From positions 1 through 12,917 of the forward strand of contig CAYGZL010000004.1 in NCBI GenBank assembly GCA_964354345.1: a DNA stretch of 12,917 nucleotides, given 5' to 3'. Under the pieces are notes generated by a model, which was given only the letters and a program-made list of their open reading frames with translations, did no database searches and was not told the origin of the DNA. The translations under genes and the position numbers were made by a program. How positions within the stretch are numbered: position 1 is the stretch's first letter; each line of letters begins with the position of its first letter. The stretch is from CAYGZL01 sp964354345 (GTDB taxonomy: Bacteria; Chloroflexota; Anaerolineae; Anaerolineales; UBA4823). Of this stretch, positions 1 through 6,991 are shown piece after piece.

Positions 1-26
1 CCAGGACCTGACCACATACGATTTCT

Positions 27-1697
27 TCAACTCAGCATTGGCATTTTGATCCCATGCCGTTTGGCTGCGGCAATGGCGATCTCATAGCCAGCGTCGGCAT
101 GGCGGACGATGCCCATACCGGGGTCAGTCGTCAGGACGCGCTCCAGGCGGCGGGCTGCCTCAGGAGTGCCGTCGGCGACAATGACCTGACCGGCGTGCTG
201 GCTGAAGCCAATGCCGACCCCGCCGCCATGATGGAAGGAAACCCAGGTGGCGCCACCAACCGCGTTGATCATGGCGTTCAGGATCGCCCAATCGCTGACC
301 GCATCGCTGCCGTCTTGCATGGCTTCGGTCTCGCGGTTGGGCGAGGCGACTGAACCGGCATCCAGATGGTCGCGACCGATGACAATCGGGGCTTGCAGCT
401 GGCCGCTGGCGACCATTGCGTTGAATTTCAGACCGGCGCGGGCACGCTCTCCGTACCCCAGCCAGCAGATGCGTGCGGGCAGACCCTGGAAAGGTATCTT
501 CTGGCGCGCCATTTTCAGCCAGCGGTGCAGATGAGCATCTTCCGGGAAGAGCTCCATCACGGCCTCGTCGGTGCGGTAGATGTCTTCAGGATCGCCGGAG
601 AGAGCCACCCAGCGGAAGGGGCCTTTGCCTTCACAGAACAAAGGCCGGATGTAGGCCGGGACAAAGCCGGGGAATTCGAATGCGTCGCTGACGCCATAAT
701 CATAGGCGCGCTGGCGCAAGTTATTGCCATAATCAAAGACTTCGGCTCCATTTCGTTTAAAGGCTAACATGGCTTCGACATGGCGGGCCATGGAGGCCAT
801 CGCGCGCTGGCTGTATTCAGCCGGGTCGCTCTTGCGCAACTCTTCCGCCGCGACTACGCTTAACCCAGCTGGCACATACATCAGCACATCGTGGGCAGGA
901 GTCTGGTCGGTGACTATATCGGGAATCACGCCACGCAGAACTAACTCCGGGTAAATATCGGCGGCGTTGCCGATCAGCCCGATCGAGCGGGGGATTTTCT
1001 TCTCCACGCACTCTTCCACCAGCGTCATAGCTTCTTCCAGCGTGTCTACGACAACATCAACGAAGCCGATTTCCTTACGCCGTTGTGCACGCGCCGGGTC
1101 CACTTCGACGATCAAACCGACGCCCTCATTCATGGTTATCGCCAGTGGTTGCGCACCACCCATTCCACCCAGACCAGCGGTCAGGATGAACTTGCCTTTC
1201 AGCGAAGACCAGCCGCGTTGGCGAGCCAGCGCACCGAGCGTCTCGTAAGTGCCTTGCAGGATGCCCTGTGTGCCAATGTAGATCCAGGATCCGGCGGTCA
1301 TCTGGCCGAACATCATCAAACCGCGGGCTACTAATTGGTCAAAATGGGCCTGAGTCGCCCAGTGGGGCACCAGGTTGGAGTTGGCAATCAAAACCCGTGG
1401 TGCGTCGGGATGGGTCTTGAAGATCACCACGGGTTTGCCAGATTGCACCAGCAGAGTCTCGTCATTTTCCAGGTCGCGCAGACTGTCCAGTATGGCGGCG
1501 AAGGATTCCCAGTCACGCGCGGCCTGGCCTCGCCCACCATAAACTACCAGGTCTTGAGGGCGCTCAGCCACTTCAGGATCCAGGTTGTTTTGGATCATGC
1601 GATAGGCTGCCTCAGTCAGCCAGGATTTGCAGGTTAATTGTGCGCCGCGCGGCGCGCGGATTATCGAAGAACTGTAATTCCGACGTGATTGAGCCAC
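27..1697 (-). CDS. hutU: Urocanate hydratase (urocanase)
   Basis: Catalyses the second step of histidine degradation, urocanate plus water to 4-imidazolone-5-propionate, in the cytoplasm with tightly bound NAD+. The 556-residue product has the usual family length. Visible landmarks are the N-terminal VVYGGRGQAARDWESF segment (about 51-66), the NAD-binding glycine motif GLGGMGG (175-181), TDQTPAHD (263-270), and the active-site block RICWLGYGER (409-418). Cys411 there matches the catalytic cysteine known near position 410 in the Pseudomonas enzyme. FHHGGGVGIGFSQHAG (488-503) is also typical. The start is GTG at 1695-1697, supported by AGGAGG (complement of 1703-1708) five bases upstream. It is a single gene here: no hutH, hutI or hutG is within the window, so the rest of the pathway must lie beyond the left edge or elsewhere. 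Identification is secure. Confidence 0.97.
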   Translation of the reverse strand: MAQSRRNYSSSIIRAPRGAQLTCKSWLTEAAYRMIQNNLDPEVAERPQDLVVYGGRGQAARDWESFAAILDSLRDLENDETLLVQSGKPVVIFKTHPDAPRVLIANSNLVPHWATQAHFDQLVARGLMMFGQMTAGSWIYIGTQGILQGTYETLGALARQRGWSSLKGKFILTAGLGGMGGAQPLAITMNEGVGLIVEVDPARAQRRKEIGFVDVVVDTLEEAMTLVEECVEKKIPRSIGLIGNAADIYPELVLRGVIPDIVTDQTPAHDVLMYVPAGLSVVAAEELRKSDPAEYSQRAMASMARHVEAMLAFKRNGAEVFDYGNNLRQRAYDYGVSDAFEFPGFVPAYIRPLFCEGKGPFRWVALSGDPEDIYRTDEAVMELFPEDAHLHRWLKMARQKIPFQGLPARICWLGYGERARAGLKFNAMVASGQLQAPIVIGRDHLDAGSVASPNRETEAMQDGSDAVSDWAILNAMINAVGGATWVSFHHGGGVGIGFSQHAGQVIVADGTPEAARRLERVLTTDPGMGIVRHADAGYEIAIAAAKRHGIKMPMLS

Positions 1698-1714
1698 ACA
1701 GGCCTCCTATAAAG

Positions 1715-1752
1715 AAAAAATCCCCTCAGGGCGATTATACGCTAAGAGGGGA
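1715..1752 (-). terminator. Rho-independent terminator-like hairpin ahead of hutU
   Basis: On the minus strand TCCCCTC (complement of 1746-1752) and GAGGGGA (complement of 1721-1727) form a perfect 7-bp GC-rich stem with an 18-base loop. Six T residues (complement of 1715-1720) follow directly. It lies downstream of the Rrf2-family gene and would end that transcript before hutU. The loop is longer than in most intrinsic terminators, which lowers confidence. Confidence 0.55.
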
Positions 1753-1763
1753 AGAATGTTCAA
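1734..1763 (-). promoter_or_regulatory. Candidate sigma70-type promoter of hutU
   Basis: On the minus strand a perfect TATAAT (complement of 1734-1739) lies 18 bases downstream of TTGAAC (complement of 1758-1763). Reading the -35 as TGAACA instead gives a 17-base spacer. Transcription would start near 1727, about 30 bases before the GTG start of hutU, leaving room for its AGGAGG. The -10 sits inside the loop of a terminator-like hairpin. Confidence 0.55.
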
Positions 1764-1830
1764 AGACCGGGATGCTTAATGGGGTAATCGCTGTGGAACA
1801 ATCCCGCTTCGTGCAGTGGATCAGCCCCCG

Positions 1831-2253
1831 TTAATTAACCGATAATCCTTGGTGATCTTTAACGAACATGGCGAAGGTTGTGTGCTTAAGACGCTTCACC
1901 AACTCGGCCTGGACATCGCACCAGATGGGCTTCATCGGGCAATCGTCGCCGAAAGTACAGACGCCGTTATTAGCGACACATTCATTGAGAAGAATCGGAC
2001 CATCAATCGCTTCGACCACTTCCAGCAAGGAAATTTCTTCTGGCGCGCGCGCCAATGAGACACCGCCTCGGGCACCACGCGAAGTTTGTAAGAGGCCAGC
2101 CACCGATAATTGTGAAACAATCTTAGCCAGGAAAGATGGGGGGATCTGCTGTTCTAGTGCGATCTGGCTGGTAGCCGCTCGACGTTCTGACCCAATCCGA
2201 GCCAGGTAAAGCACGGCGCGGACAGCGTAATCAGCTTGACGAGTGATTTGCAT
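1831..2253 (-). CDS. Rrf2-family transcriptional regulator (IscR/NsrR-like)
   Basis: A 140-residue winged-helix repressor. The N-terminus MQITRQADYAVRAVLYLA is the signature of the family, followed by the recognition-helix region around residues 38-56 (PPSFLAKIVSQLSVAGLL) and the wing SRGARGGVSLAR (58-69). Cysteines at 92, 99, 105 and 112 give C-X6-C-X5-C-X6-C. The first three resemble the Fe-S ligand set of IscR and NsrR, so it may sense iron-sulfur status, NO or redox state. The exact spacing is not the C-X5-C-X5-C of classical IscR, and no isc or suf genes are adjacent, so I give no gene symbol. The start is ATG at 2251-2253 with GGGAG about seven bases upstream. The gene points towards hutU but a terminator-like hairpin separates the two. 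Targets could be itself, hutU or the divergent ugd. Family assignment is secure; the signal is not known. Confidence 0.93.
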   Translation of the reverse strand: MQITRQADYAVRAVLYLARIGSERRAATSQIALEQQIPPSFLAKIVSQLSVAGLLQTSRGARGGVSLARAPEEISLLEVVEAIDGPILLNECVANNGVCTFGDDCPMKPIWCDVQAELVKRLKHTTFAMFVKDHQGLSVN

Positions 2254-2309
2254 GGCAATACTCCCTTTTATTTAATAACTTTTGTCTTTTATCATCACTG
2301 CGGACTCTA

Positions 2310-2329
2310 CCGGCAGGAATTCCGTCCGG
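2310..2329. repeat. 20-bp imperfect palindrome, candidate operator
   Basis: The sequence reads CCGGCAGGAATTCCGTCCGG. It equals its own reverse complement at 16 of 20 positions, the mismatches being the two bases between each CCGG and the GGAATTCC core. It lies 57 bases upstream of the Rrf2-family start. Palindromes of this size are typical operators of dimeric Rrf2 proteins, but the sequence does not match an IscR or NsrR consensus I know. Confidence 0.4.
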
Positions 2330-2397
2330 ATTAATTTGTTATCAATATTTTAGACCCATTTTGGCTTATTTGCAAGTGACAGAGATCATAGGTCAGG

Positions 2398-2410
2398 GAT
2401 GATAATCATC
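2398..2410. repeat. Perfect 13-base palindrome GATGATAATCATC
   Basis: Two perfectly complementary hexamers flank a central A. The inner TGATAATCAT matches the centre of the classical Fur box, but the outer bases do not (about 12 of 19 positions match). It may be an operator in the ugd/Rrf2 intergenic region or chance. Confidence 0.3.
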
Positions 2411-2570
2411 TTTATTCATATGATGTTGGAAACTGTGCGGAATTGTAGTTCCTGTCAACCATTCAATATGAGCATAGTCAGTTAGCCGGCGGTTATTGCC
2501 GGGCTGGAGTTATGGTAAGATTTGAAATGATTATTTATTTGCCTGGGTCATCAACATGATTTTGCAGGTC

Positions 2571-2575
2571 AGGAG
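2571..2575 (+). promoter_or_regulatory. Ribosome binding site deciding the ugd start
   Basis: AGGAG directly touches the first in-frame ATG (2576) but stands nine bases before the second (2585). This favours the second start, whose protein begins MKQICVVGVGYVGL, as is usual in the family. Confidence 0.7.
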
Positions 2576-2584
2576 ATGCAACGG

Positions 2585-3928
2585 ATGAAACAAATATGTG
2601 TGGTTGGGGTCGGCTATGTGGGACTGGTCACCGCGGCTTGTTTTGCGGATTTAGGCAATCGGGTCATTGCGCTCGATATCAATGCAGTGCGGATTGAGGG
2701 CTTGAAACGGGGTGTAATGCCAATCTATGAGCCGGGACTGAAAGAGCTGGTAGACCGGAACGTCCGCTTCGGCAGGCTTTTCTTTACCACCTCCTATCCG
2801 GAAGGTTTACATGACACTGAGTATGTTTTCATCGCCGTTGGAACCCCCTCGGGTGTTGATGGCGAGGCCGATCTCCGTTACGTAGCTGCAGCAGCTCAAA
2901 GCATCGCTGAGGCGATGAATAATCCCCTCATAATCATTAATAAATCAACAGTGCCGGTCGGAACAGGCGACTGGGTGGCGGATATCGTGCGCAGTCATCA
3001 ACCGCAGCCCATTCCTTTCTCGGTTGTATCCTGCCCAGAGTTTCTGCGCGAAGGGTCGGCGATCAGCGATTTTATGCAACCACATCGTACCGTGTTGGGC
3101 TCTTTGGAGCGTGAGGCGGCCGAAAAGGTAGCCCAGTTGCATTTACCATTACGTGCCCCGATCATGATCACTGACCTGCGTACAGCCGAGATGATCAAGT
3201 ATGCCTCGAATGCATTTCTCGCCGCAAAAATTTCATTTATCAATGAGATTGCCAATATCTGTGAAGCGTTGGGTGCGGACGTCAAAGAAGTCGCCGTTGG
3301 CATGGGTTACGATAAACGGATTGGTGCACAGTTCTTAGACGCCGGTCTGGGGTATGGTGGATCGTGTTTTCCCAAAGATGTCAAGGCGCTGGCTTACATG
3401 GCCGCTGAAAAAGGCCGTCACCCTCAACTCTTGAATGCGGTGATGGAGATCAACAACGACCGCCGGCCGGTGGTGATTACGCGCTTGACAGAAATGATTG
3501 GCGAATTACAGGGTAAGCGGGTGGGTTTGTTGGGATTGTCGTTCAAGCCGAACACAGACGATATGCGGGATGCTCCTGCGATTGATGTGGCGCAGGGGTT
3601 GCAACAGGCTGGCGCGCAGGTTTGCGCTTATGATCCGGTGGCGATGGAAGTCGCGGCACCATTGCTGCCCGGCGTGGAGATGGCCCCTGACGCTTATACC
3701 CTGGTTGAGAATTGTGATGCGTTGGTGATCATTACAGAATGGAATGAATTCAAGCAGCTTGATCTGGAGCGGGTCAAGGGTTTGATGAGACAGCCGGTAA
3801 TTTTCGATGGGCGTAACATCTATGACCCGGATACCATGCAGCGCTTGGGTTTTCTCTATCGTGGTTTCGGTCGGGGATATAACGACGATTTATCAGATGT
3901 TCGTTCCAGAATGCATCCGGTGACTTGA
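2585..3928 (+). CDS. ugd: UDP-glucose 6-dehydrogenase
   Basis: Oxidises UDP-glucose to UDP-glucuronate with two NAD+, supplying uronic acid precursors for extracellular polysaccharide or envelope glycans. Counting from the chosen start (447 residues): the Rossmann motif GVGYVGL at 8-14; AVGTPSG near 84-90 and NKSTVPVGT near 119-127 of the NAD domain; CPEFLREGSA near 150-159; the substrate-binding Lys and Asn in MIKYASNAF (203-211); and GYGGSCFPKDVKAL with catalytic Cys261. The C-terminal UDP-binding domain begins about residue 310, with GLSFKPNTDDMRDAP. An ATG at 2576 abuts AGGAG (2571-2575) and cannot use it. ATG 2585 is nine bases downstream of the same site, so I use 2585. A methyltransferase gene follows after 17 bases, probably co-transcribed. 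The family is certain; the exact nucleotide sugar is very likely UDP-glucose. Confidence 0.96.
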   Translation: MKQICVVGVGYVGLVTAACFADLGNRVIALDINAVRIEGLKRGVMPIYEPGLKELVDRNVRFGRLFFTTSYPEGLHDTEYVFIAVGTPSGVDGEADLRYVAAAAQSIAEAMNNPLIIINKSTVPVGTGDWVADIVRSHQPQPIPFSVVSCPEFLREGSAISDFMQPHRTVLGSLEREAAEKVAQLHLPLRAPIMITDLRTAEMIKYASNAFLAAKISFINEIANICEALGADVKEVAVGMGYDKRIGAQFLDAGLGYGGSCFPKDVKALAYMAAEKGRHPQLLNAVMEINNDRRPVVITRLTEMIGELQGKRVGLLGLSFKPNTDDMRDAPAIDVAQGLQQAGAQVCAYDPVAMEVAAPLLPGVEMAPDAYTLVENCDALVIITEWNEFKQLDLERVKGLMRQPVIFDGRNIYDPDTMQRLGFLYRGFGRGYNDDLSDVRSRMHPVT

Positions 3929-3945
3929 AACAGGAAGCAACGGGT

Positions 3946-4839
3946 ATGAGCCAGGATCATCCGCCGGTGTGTGATTACGAAGGCTCGGATTACCAGGCGT
4001 CTTTCTGGGATCGTGGAGAGCGCGCTTATGAAGACGCGGTCGAGGCGATCGCCCTGCGACGGTTGCTTCCCTCCCGCGGCCGGATGCTGCTGGAGTTAGG
4101 CGCGGGAGCTGGACGCAACACCCCTCGTTACCAGGGCTTCGAGCGGGTGGTGCTCGTGGATTATGCGCGCACGCAGTTACACCTGGCACGCCAGCGCCTG
4201 GGAGCGAGCGATCGTTACATTTATGTGGCAGCCGATATATACCGGTTGCCGTTTGTCCCAGGCCTCTTCGACGCGGCGACGATGATCCGTACTTTGCACC
4301 ATATGGCTGACGCCCAGCGGGCTTTGTCACAAATCTGCGGGGTATTACAGACGGATGCGGTCTTCATCCTGGAGTATGCAAATAAGCATAACCTTAAAGC
4401 GATTGCTCGTTACCTGTTGGGCAGGCAGGCATGGAGTCCATTTACGCTGGAACCGGTGGAGTTTACGAAGCTGAACTTCGATTTCCACCCGCGCGCCATC
4501 CGCACCTGGCTTGGCCAGGCTGGCTTTCAGGTAGAGCGCCAGTTAACCGTTTCTCATTTCAGGCTTAATTTGATCAAGCGTTGGTTGCCGCTGTCCTGGC
4601 TGGTACGGTTGGACGCCCTGGCTCAATGGACGGGAAACTGGTGGCAGCTTACTCCCAGTGTGTTCCTGCGGGCGCGGGTCAGCGGCAATACGTTTCCCGC
4701 AGCGCCGGGGATGTTTTTTCGCTGTCCTGAATGCGGACACGTTCCCTTGGAGGAGACAATGGCCGTGGTGGCTTGCCCAGACTGCGGACAGCAATGGGCG
4801 ATTCGGGATGGGATTTATGATTTTCGCGGGGAAGATTAA
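3946..4839 (+). CDS. Class I SAM-dependent methyltransferase with C-terminal zinc ribbon
   Basis: A 297-residue cytoplasmic protein. The SAM-binding motif I is LLELGAGAGRN (48-58), followed by the acidic end of strand 2 in VLVDYA (69-74), a motif II region AADIYRLPF (95-103), and a Methyltransf_11-like LFDAATMIRTLHHM (107-120). A more variable middle (about 150-250) probably binds substrate. The C-terminal 40 residues carry two CPxC knuckles, CPEC (260-263) and CPDC (277-280), then WAIRDGIYDFR. That pattern is the Trm112-like zinc ribbon, which in such enzymes is more often N-terminal. The start is ATG 3946 behind AGGAAG (3932-3937); an in-frame TTG at 3925 would overlap the ugd stop and has no ribosome site. 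Position after ugd suggests action on a glycan or sugar-lipid, but the substrate is unknown. Its stop overlaps the convergent methyltransferase gene by four bases. Confidence 0.85.
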   Translation: MSQDHPPVCDYEGSDYQASFWDRGERAYEDAVEAIALRRLLPSRGRMLLELGAGAGRNTPRYQGFERVVLVDYARTQLHLARQRLGASDRYIYVAADIYRLPFVPGLFDAATMIRTLHHMADAQRALSQICGVLQTDAVFILEYANKHNLKAIARYLLGRQAWSPFTLEPVEFTKLNFDFHPRAIRTWLGQAGFQVERQLTVSHFRLNLIKRWLPLSWLVRLDALAQWTGNWWQLTPSVFLRARVSGNTFPAAPGMFFRCPECGHVPLEETMAVVACPDCGQQWAIRDGIYDFRGED

Positions 4840-5630
4840 CTATAGGATTTTGGGGATTTTAAAGCTTTTTCGACAACCCAAAAATGGGATAAACCGAATG
4901 TACGCAGGGGTGTGCGCTCCAGCAATTGGAGAATCCAGCGCAGGATTCGTCCGAGCGCCGGGCGGCGAGTAATAATGTTGTCGTAAGCACCAAAAATAAT
5001 CCTTTGTTGGATGATCTTCACGGGCAATCCGCTAAATAGCTGCTTTAAATCCCGGCGGCGATAAACGCGCACATGCGGCGCCAACCGATCACGCCAGCGG
5101 CGCGGCAGGTAGTTCACCAGCGGGATATTGCCAAAGTGGTAATGCCCTTTCCAATAGATGCCGTGGGTTTCGAAGGGATAGCCTTGATTCGGCACGAAGA
5201 TGACCATCTGACCGCCAGGTTTGAGCACCCGTACCATTTCAATCACCGCTTGCCGATCATCCTGGACATGTTCCAGCACCTCATGGCTTAAAATCACGTC
5301 GAAGGACTCGTCAGGGAAAGGCAGCTTCTCGCCTGCAGCGCACACGATCTGCTCAGAGCGCTGGCCAGCGATTGTCGCCCGCTCCAGGTCATATTCCAAC
5401 CCAACTACCTGACCAGTGTGGGGCGCCAGGTGTTCGATATACATACCCACACCGCAACCGTTTTCCAGTACCCGGCCAGTGAGGCGTTCACTGGCCGCGT
5501 TCAGGATCATTTGTAAACGGCGTTCCTGGCCGGCTCTCCAGACATAGGAAGGTTCGCCGCGCAAGGCAGCTTTTTCAAGGTCGTGAGTAGGAGTATTAGA
5601 AGGGTTGGGGGCGTTCAAATATTGTCCCAT
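4836..5630 (-). CDS. Class I SAM-dependent methyltransferase (UbiE/Methyltransf_11 type)
   Basis: A protein of about 264 residues, last gene of a minus-strand run of four. Counting from the chosen start, motif I is VLENGCGVGMY (about 54-64), the acidic loop VGLEYDLERA follows, then GEKLPFPDESFDVILSHEVLEHV, the classic Methyltransf_11 block, and VRVLKPGGQMVIFVPN (motif III). The tail (about 160-264) is basic with aromatic residues and contains no transmembrane helix I would trust. The start is uncertain. ATG 5630 lies 14 bases after the ubiX stop with only a close AAGG. ATG 5669 overlaps ubiX by 25 bases and has no visible ribosome site. An internal GTG at 5648 is a further option. The substrate is unknown. 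Neighbouring menG and ubiX hint at quinone or isoprenoid metabolism, but that is only context. Confidence 0.85.
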   Translation of the reverse strand: MGQYLNAPNPSNTPTHDLEKAALRGEPSYVWRAGQERRLQMILNAASERLTGRVLENGCGVGMYIEHLAPHTGQVVGLEYDLERATIAGQRSEQIVCAAGEKLPFPDESFDVILSHEVLEHVQDDRQAVIEMVRVLKPGGQMVIFVPNQGYPFETHGIYWKGHYHFGNIPLVNYLPRRWRDRLAPHVRVYRRRDLKQLFSGLPVKIIQQRIIFGAYDNIITRRPALGRILRWILQLLERTPLRTFGLSHFWVVEKALKSPKSYS

Positions 5631-5644
5631 CCTTGCTGGGCGGC

Positions 5645-6244
5645 TCACGGCCTGGGGGTATTCCCCCATTTTTGATATAAATCATTCTCAAGCCCCAGGC
5701 GTGCCAGGACGCGGCCGACGATCTGGTTCACCACATCATCCACGGACTGAGGCCGGGCATAGAATGCGGGCACAGGTGGGAAAATGACTGCGCCCGCTTC
5801 GGCGGCCTGGCTTAGCAAGCGAAGGTGACCGCGATGGAGTGGGGTTTCCCGGACAACCAGGATCAATGGGCGACCTTCTTTGAGCGTCACATCGGCGGCG
5901 CGGGTGAGTAAGTCTGCCGAGTAGGAGTTGGCGATCGCTGAGAGCGTTTTAATCGAACAAGGGATGACCACCATACCCCGCGTGGAGTATGATCCGGAGG
6001 CGATGGGTGCACTCAGATCGCGATAACCATATGAAACGTGGGCCAGATTCAGGACATCCTTCAGTTGCCAATCGGTCTCATGGGCGAGGGTGAGTCGCGC
6101 GGCGGGAGTAACTACCAGATGAGTCTCGACCGGCGAGGCGCGCAGAGTTTCGAGCAGGCGGATGCCTAAAATGGCGCCTGAAGCACCGCTGATTCCTACT
6201 ACCAGGCGTTGCGGAACAGCAGCTCCGTTAAGCATAGAACTCAT
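5645..6244 (-). CDS. ubiX: UbiX-type flavin prenyltransferase
   Basis: Transfers a dimethylallyl group from dimethylallyl phosphate to FMNH2, making the prenylated-FMN cofactor of UbiD-type decarboxylases. The 199-residue product has family length. Visible are the N-terminal flavin-binding VVGISGASGAILGIRLLETL, THLVVTPAAR, the SGSY segment (83-86), IPCSIKTLSAIANSYSADLL (94-113), and the end block LVVRETPLHRGHLRLL with PPVPAFYARP. The start ATG 6242-6244 overlaps the menG stop as ATGA, a sign of translational coupling, with AAGGAA about ten bases upstream inside menG. No ubiD is in the window, so the partner decarboxylase must be elsewhere. The next gene starts 14 bases downstream. Pairing with menG fits quinone biosynthesis, though prenylated FMN also serves other decarboxylases. 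Confidence 0.95.
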   Translation of the reverse strand: MSSMLNGAAVPQRLVVGISGASGAILGIRLLETLRASPVETHLVVTPAARLTLAHETDWQLKDVLNLAHVSYGYRDLSAPIASGSYSTRGMVVIPCSIKTLSAIANSYSADLLTRAADVTLKEGRPLILVVRETPLHRGHLRLLSQAAEAGAVIFPPVPAFYARPQSVDDVVNQIVGRVLARLGLENDLYQKWGNTPRP

Positions 6245-6972
6245 CCGTCCGGTTTCCTTCCCCGGTAAATGGCAATTGTACCGAACATCCGGCGTTGAAA
6301 ACACACCTCCTGGAAACCAGCTTGAAGCAGGCAAACGGAGAGTTGTTCGGGAGATAAGAAGGCCTCAGTCGAATCGGGCAGGTAGTGATACGCAGCGGCC
6401 TGTCCAGTCAGCCAGCGACCAAGGGTTGGGATGATGAAGTGCAGGTGGATGCGGATTAACGGGGTCAATGGAGAAAAGGCTGGGGGAGTAGTATCCAGGG
6501 CGACGAATATTCCGCCGGGCTTGAGCACGCGGAACTGTTCTCTCAGGGTGCGCTCCAGACGGTTGACATTGCGCAATAGAAAACCGGAAACGACCGCATC
6601 AAAAGTGGCGGCTGGAAATGGTAGATCATGAGCATCCACGGCAGACCAGGGAAAGTCTGTGGCTGGCAGAGTGCTGGTCAGACGCGTGCGCCCCACTTGC
6701 ATCATCTCCAGCGTAAAATCGGCAGCAACCGGCAGGCAATCTGGATATTGGCGTACAGCTTCGCAGGTCAGGTCGCCAGTGCCTGCGCCCAGGTCGAGCA
6801 GCCGGCCGCGGCGCGGTAGCGCGACCAGCCGGATCACTTCCCGCCGCCAACACTGATCTTGACCTAATGTCATCAAACGGTTCATAAGATCATAGCGCGG
6901 TGCGATCCGGCTGAACATCTCCTGGATCGAGGCGCGCCGCAGATTGTCGGGCTGCGCGATCAAGTCGGCCAA
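6241..6972 (-). CDS. menG: Demethylmenaquinone methyltransferase (UbiE/MenG family)
   Basis: Carries out SAM-dependent C-methylation in the last step of menaquinone synthesis, acting at the membrane face on a prenylated quinone. The 243-residue product has family length. Diagnostic features are MFSRIAPRYDLMNRLMTLGQ (19-38), motif I LLDLGAGTGDLT (58-69), DAHDLPFPAATFDAVVSGFL (113-132), RVLKPGG (148-154), and YHYLPDSTEAFLSPEQL (195-211), matching the family's Y-x-Y-L-x-x-S-x-x-x-F block. The start is TTG 6970-6972, chosen because AGGAG (complement of 6979-6983) stands six bases upstream. Reading further back to TTG 7062 would run 71 bases into the transporter gene. The gap to the transporter stop is 19 bases, and the stop overlaps ubiX by four bases. 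The dihydroxy-polyprenylbenzoate (ubiquinone) substrate of UbiE is possible but less likely outside Proteobacteria. Confidence 0.93.
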   Translation of the reverse strand: MADLIAQPDNLRRASIQEMFSRIAPRYDLMNRLMTLGQDQCWRREVIRLVALPRRGRLLDLGAGTGDLTCEAVRQYPDCLPVAADFTLEMMQVGRTRLTSTLPATDFPWSAVDAHDLPFPAATFDAVVSGFLLRNVNRLERTLREQFRVLKPGGIFVALDTTPPAFSPLTPLIRIHLHFIIPTLGRWLTGQAAAYHYLPDSTEAFLSPEQLSVCLLQAGFQEVCFQRRMFGTIAIYRGRKPDG

Positions 6973-6978
6973 AGCAAT

Positions 6979-6983
6979 CTCCT
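6979..6983 (-). promoter_or_regulatory. Ribosome binding site deciding the TTG start of menG
   Basis: On the minus strand AGGAG is followed by six bases and then TTG GCC GAC. It lies in the short gap after the transporter stop. This is the only good ribosome site near the menG reading frame. Confidence 0.65.
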
Positions 6984-6991
6984 GCGGCAGC

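Larger units (their letters stand above)
2254..2584. other. Divergent intergenic region between the Rrf2 gene and ugd
   Basis: About 330 bases without a convincing gene, clearly more AT-rich than its flanks. It holds two palindromes, listed separately, and a bulged hairpin at 2484-2505 (7 bp, 7-base loop, no T-run) that would fall in the ugd leader. I cannot pick a firm promoter for either gene. Weak candidates for ugd are TTGTAG-18-TATGAG near 2443-2472 and TAAGAT at 2516-2521 with a TGG extension. The ugd Shine-Dalgarno AGGAG is at 2571-2575. Confidence 0.5.

Noticed and set aside
366..767. 133-residue open frame on the plus strand
   Set aside because: It lies wholly antisense to hutU, matches no family I recognise, and its composition follows from the codon use of the urocanase on the other strand.
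3925..3945. TTG start of the zinc-ribbon methyltransferase at 3925
   Set aside because: It overlaps the ugd stop and has no ribosome site, whereas ATG 3946 has AGGAAG upstream.
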